This document shows positions 6,109-8,159 of a DNA stretch of 8,159 nt, in pieces. The stretch's first letter is position 1. Each line of letters starts with the position of its first letter. The notes beneath the pieces are model-generated. The model was not told the DNA's origin. It was given only the letters and a program-made list of their open reading frames with translations, and ran no database searches. The stretch is taken from positions 1-8,159 of the forward strand of contig USGZ01000063.1 in NCBI GenBank assembly GCA_900554265.1, written 5' to 3'. The translations under genes and the position numbers were made by a program. This DNA is from an uncultured Porphyromonadaceae bacterium. GTDB taxonomy: Bacteria > Bacteroidota > Bacteroidia > Bacteroidales > Muribaculaceae.

Positions 6109-6473
6109 TTGAGGTCCTCCCATTCGGCGTCGCTTACCTGCTCCTCGCGGGTGTAGTCGGTGCCGGAGGTGCTATACTGTTGTTTTACGTCTATTTCCGT
6201 GAATTTGACGTATTCCCCTACGTCGTCGGGTATCTTCTTGCGCCGGCGCGGGCGTTGGGGCTGCGTCCCGAAGCCGAAGGCGCTCATGAAATCAGAGAAG
6301 AAATCGGTCGTAGCGCCTCGGTTGTCCTTGCGGCCGGCGCCGCTGGCGGAGGCGGCCTGCCGGGCGCGGTCCTGGAACTTGCGCATCTGGCGGCGTACAA
6401 GCCATTGCAGCAGGTAGGGGGCCAGCAGGTAGATTATAAATACTATGAGGAGAAAAGCGAGTATATAAGCCAT
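6105..6473 (-). CDS. DUF4834 family small membrane protein
   Basis: A 122-residue protein with one N-terminal membrane helix (about residues 3-25), followed by Arg and Lys (WLVRRQMRKF), which predicts the tail on the cytoplasmic side. The middle is a low-complexity Ala, Gly, Ser and Arg linker. The C-terminal part (79-95, KKIPDDVGEYVKFTEID) is the characteristic end of Bacteroidota DUF4834 proteins. The function is unknown. In Bacteroidales such a gene, as I recall, often follows psd and pssA, as here, which supports the assignment and suggests a link to the envelope. It overlaps the next gene by four bases (ATGA). The 94-base gap on its upstream side is the largest inside this gene row. Confidence 0.82.
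   Translation of the reverse strand: MAYILAFLLIVFIIYLLAPYLLQWLVRRQMRKFQDRARQAASASGAGRKDNRGATTDFFSDFMSAFGFGTQPQRPRRRKKIPDDVGEYVKFTEIDVKQQYSTSGTDYTREEQVSDAEWEDLK
6116..6120 (-). promoter_or_regulatory. Strong Shine-Dalgarno site for the DUF2461 gene
   Basis: GGAGG on the minus strand stands seven bases before the ATG at 6108, inside the end of the upstream DUF4834 gene. It decides the start against the in-frame ATG at 6123, which lies upstream of it. It is notable because most other starts in this window have no clear Shine-Dalgarno sequence. Confidence 0.6.
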
Positions 6474-6527
6474 TGTACGTTCGTTAGTTAAGAGCGTGCC
6501 TGGAAGCTGTGCGGGAGAGCGCGCGCA

Positions 6528-6545
6528 GCGCCGCCGCGGCGGCGC
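6528..6545. repeat. 18-base perfect GC palindrome between pssA and the DUF4834 gene
   Basis: GCGCCGCCG followed by CGGCGGCGC is a perfect inverted repeat with no spacer, lying 22 bases after the pssA stop in the 94-base gap. RNA could form a 7-base all-GC stem with a 4-base loop. No run of U follows on the minus strand, so it is not a classical intrinsic terminator. It may attenuate transcription or protect the end of the psd-pssA message. Confidence 0.4.
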
Positions 6546-6567
6546 CGGCAGCGGGAACTTCAGACTC

Positions 6568-7269
6568 TCAGAGGCGCCTGCGCTTCATCAGGGAGAGGAA
6601 GAAGTAGAACACGATGGTCCACATCAGGCCTGCGAGGCCGTTGAAGACCACGAAGAGCACCGCGGCCAGTATCAGGGCGTAGCGGGCGAAATTCTCCGCC
6701 AGACCCCAGGTCTTGAATTTGAGGGAGAACATCCGGAACCGCGCTGTCATGGCCAGGGCGACGAGCACCGCAAGGACGTCGACGGCAGGCCATCCGGGGT
6801 AGCCGTATTGCTGTACCCATCCGTAGAAACCTATCCAGAATATTGCGTTGGCCGGAATCGGCAGCCCGCGGAAGCTGACGCTCTGTTCGCCGTCGGTGTT
6901 GAATGTCGCCAGGCGGATTGCGCCGCAGACCGGAATTATCAGCACCGGGAGCACGGCGCCCGGGGGCGTGCCGGCGGCGAGCATCATATTGGCCAGCAGA
7001 GCCGCCGGAGCGACACCGAAGCTGACCATGTCCGACAGCGAGTCCAGGTCGCCGCCCAGGGGCGAGAAGGCATGGAGCAGCCGTGCGGCGAATCCGTCGA
7101 GAAAGTCGAAGACGGCAGCGGCGCCCATTGCCAGCGCGGCCCATTCTCCGCCGCTGAGGGCTCCGAACTGTTCGTTGAGATGGAAGGCCATGTATATGGC
7201 CACGCAACCCGAAATCAGATTCAGGCACGTAATCGAATTCGGTATACAGGAAATTATTTTCTTCAGCAT
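6568..7269 (-). CDS. pssA: CDP-diacylglycerol-serine O-phosphatidyltransferase
   Basis: This enzyme makes phosphatidylserine from CDP-diacylglycerol and serine in the cytoplasmic membrane, the substrate for the decarboxylase encoded just upstream. The CDP-alcohol phosphatidyltransferase motif is complete and correctly spaced: D55-x-x-D58-G59-x-x-A62-R63, eight residues, G72, three residues, D76, three residues, D80. These aspartates bind the two metal ions. The opening IPNSITCLNLISG is typical of the integral-membrane bacterial PssA type, and several hydrophobic helices follow. The 233-residue length is normal for Bacteroidota. Only two bases separate it from the psd stop, so the two steps of phosphatidylethanolamine synthesis are made together. 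Confidence 0.95.
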   Translation of the reverse strand: MLKKIISCIPNSITCLNLISGCVAIYMAFHLNEQFGALSGGEWAALAMGAAAVFDFLDGFAARLLHAFSPLGGDLDSLSDMVSFGVAPAALLANMMLAAGTPPGAVLPVLIIPVCGAIRLATFNTDGEQSVSFRGLPIPANAIFWIGFYGWVQQYGYPGWPAVDVLAVLVALAMTARFRMFSLKFKTWGLAENFARYALILAAVLFVVFNGLAGLMWTIVFYFFLSLMKRRRL

Positions 7270-7271
7270 TT

Positions 7272-7973
7272 TCAGTCCTTGCCGCCGGGATGGAGACGGC
7301 CGATTTCGGTTATGCCGCCGGTGACGGTGTCGCCGATTTTGACATTGACGGTTGTGCCCAGGGGCAGGTAGAGGTCGACGCGCGAGCCGAACTTAATGAA
7401 TCCCATATGGTCCTCGATGGAGGCTTCGTCGCCCGGTTTGGCGTAGGTGACGATGCGGCGTGCCATGGCGCCGGCAATCTGGCGCATCAGAACCAGCTGG
7501 CCTGCCGCTGTCCGGATGACTACGGTGCTGCGCTCGTTCTCGGTGCTGGACTTGGGAAGGTAGGCGGCCATGAAGCGGCCGGGATGGTATGCCGTGAAGA
7601 CAACTTCGCCGTCGACGGGAAACCAGTTGGCGTGTACGTTGAGGATGCTCATGAACACCGATACCTGGATGCAGCGGCACTTGAGGTACTCTGGCTCGTA
7701 GGTTTCTTCAAGTGCCACAACCTTGCCGTCGGCCGAAGCGACGACGACGTTGTCCGGATTGCCGCGGAAGACGCGGCGCGGCGAGCGGAAGAAATTGACC
7801 ACAAGAAGGTAGAACACGCCGCAGAGCGCCGTCGATACAATCGCCCAGGCAAGCGGCCGTACCCAGATCCATAAAGGCAGGTTCACCACCAGCAGGATTG
7901 CCAGCAGCGTCCAGAGGATATTGGCGCCTTCATGATGGATTTTTACTCTCATGGTTTTTCCGGGATTATCCAT
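7272..7973 (-). CDS. psd: Phosphatidylserine decarboxylase proenzyme
   Basis: This pyruvoyl enzyme turns phosphatidylserine into phosphatidylethanolamine at the membrane. It is the short form (233 residues), with a hydrophobic N-terminal region (17-60). Motifs are SADGKVVALEE (80-90, with D82), FMSILNVHANWFPVDG (107-122, with H114), RQIAGAMARRIVTYA (164-178) and H189-M-G-F-I-K-F-G196-S197-R. Self-cleavage between G196 and S197 yields the beta chain and the pyruvoyl alpha chain. This wording matches Bacteroides enzymes as I remember them. The start is either 7973 or the ATG at 7952 (residue 8), which would give MRVKIHHEG, close to relatives; neither has a strong Shine-Dalgarno site. It heads the long minus-strand gene row, with a promoter-like box about 50 bases upstream. 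Confidence 0.95.
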   Translation of the reverse strand: MDNPGKTMRVKIHHEGANILWTLLAILLVVNLPLWIWVRPLAWAIVSTALCGVFYLLVVNFFRSPRRVFRGNPDNVVVASADGKVVALEETYEPEYLKCRCIQVSVFMSILNVHANWFPVDGEVVFTAYHPGRFMAAYLPKSSTENERSTVVIRTAAGQLVLMRQIAGAMARRIVTYAKPGDEASIEDHMGFIKFGSRVDLYLPLGTTVNVKIGDTVTGGITEIGRLHPGGKD

Positions 7974-8019
7974 GCCGGCGGATTGGCCGCAGGCTTGCGG
8001 ATAATGTTATATGTAAACG

Positions 8020-8027
8020 CAAAGGTA
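8020..8027 (-). promoter_or_regulatory. Promoter -7 box upstream of psd
   Basis: TACCTTTG on the minus strand fits the Bacteroidota consensus TAnnTTTG exactly and lies in the only AT-rich spacer in front of psd. I find no TTG at the expected -33 distance, so only half of the promoter is supported. Transcription would begin near 8013, about 40 bases before the start at 7973. Confidence 0.5.
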
Positions 8028-8076
8028 GAAAAAATATTTGAACTTGCGGTTCTTTGTAGCTTATTTTTTATAAAAT

Positions 8077-8102
8077 TCACGTTTATAGGCCCCGGAACGT
8101 GA
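8077..8102 (-). terminator. Possible intrinsic terminator of the gene entering from the right edge
   Basis: TCACGTT (8077-8083) and AACGTGA (8096-8102) form a 7-base stem around a 12-base loop that contains GGCC. Read on the minus strand, the hairpin begins about 13 bases after a TGA at 8118-8116 and is followed by ATTTTATAAAAAAT, an imperfect U-tract. The position is right for a terminator, but the stem is modest. The 142-base region 7974-8115 otherwise holds only the psd promoter box. Confidence 0.4.
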
Positions 8103-8115
8103 CGGTATCCCGGAC

Positions 8116-8159
8116 TCAGGCCTGCACGAGTTTGCGGAAGCCGGCAGGCACGGGCTGGG
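8116..8159 (-). CDS. Possible C-terminal end of an upstream gene (partial)
   Basis: A minus-strand frame enters from the right edge and ends at TGA (8118-8116). The 13 visible codons read QPVPAGFRKLVQA. It is too short to recognise. A gene end here is supported by the change from GC-rich to AT-rich sequence right after the stop and by the hairpin that follows. In Bacteroides I recall dnaE standing upstream of psd, but nothing in these residues proves that. Confidence 0.3.
   Translation of the reverse strand, partial: QPVPAGFRKLVQA

Noticed and set aside
6109..6123. Alternative DUF2461 start at 6123
   Set aside because: It would place the start upstream of the GGAGG at 6116-6120, whereas the ATG at 6108 has ideal spacing and an ATGA overlap.

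Overview
The window looks like chromosomal DNA of a GC-rich member of the Bacteroidales (by eye about 60% GC), plausibly from the Rikenellaceae or Muribaculaceae. Four things point there: Bacteroidota-type promoter boxes (TAnnTTTG) in front of two genes, a DUF4834 protein, a short phosphatidylserine decarboxylase with the Bacteroidota active-site wording, and start sites that mostly lack a strong Shine-Dalgarno sequence. I see no insertion sequence, integrase, tRNA, rRNA or CRISPR array. Coding density is very high.

Layout. At 1-767 (minus) lies the 5' part of a class A beta-lactamase of the CfxA-like group; its last roughly 60 codons are outside the window. A divergent intergenic region (768-920) holds its promoter and an 11-base direct repeat. 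A compact plus-strand operon follows (921-2406): a thioredoxin with the unusual active site CPHC, a membrane protein that fuses a degenerate C39-peptidase-like domain to a vitamin K epoxide reductase (VKOR) domain, and a 51-residue peptide whose middle resembles a double-glycine leader without the glycines. The peptide gene overlaps the 3' end of the convergent pyrC by 43 bases.

From 7973 down to 2364 everything is on the minus strand and nearly gapless: psd, pssA, a DUF4834 membrane protein, a DUF2461 protein, a YeiH-type transporter, a GT2 polyprenyl-phosphate mannosyl/glucosyltransferase and dihydroorotase (pyrC). Two junctions are 4-base ATGA overlaps. psd and pssA are the last two steps of phosphatidylethanolamine synthesis. 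The other genes are housekeeping or uncharacterised and share transcription rather than an obvious pathway. Upstream of psd is a 142-base AT-rich spacer with a good -7 box and a hairpin that could terminate a gene whose last 13 codons enter at the right edge.

The part most worth attention is the 921-2406 cassette. A thioredoxin without signal peptide, a VKOR whose cysteine-bearing side is predicted by charge to face the cytoplasm, a C39-like domain that keeps a cysteine but lacks the histidine, and a cysteine-free leader-like peptide together suggest an undescribed redox or peptide-handling module. This is inference. The remaining genes are ordinary, except for a dihydroorotase that lacks the usual N-terminal 45 or so residues.
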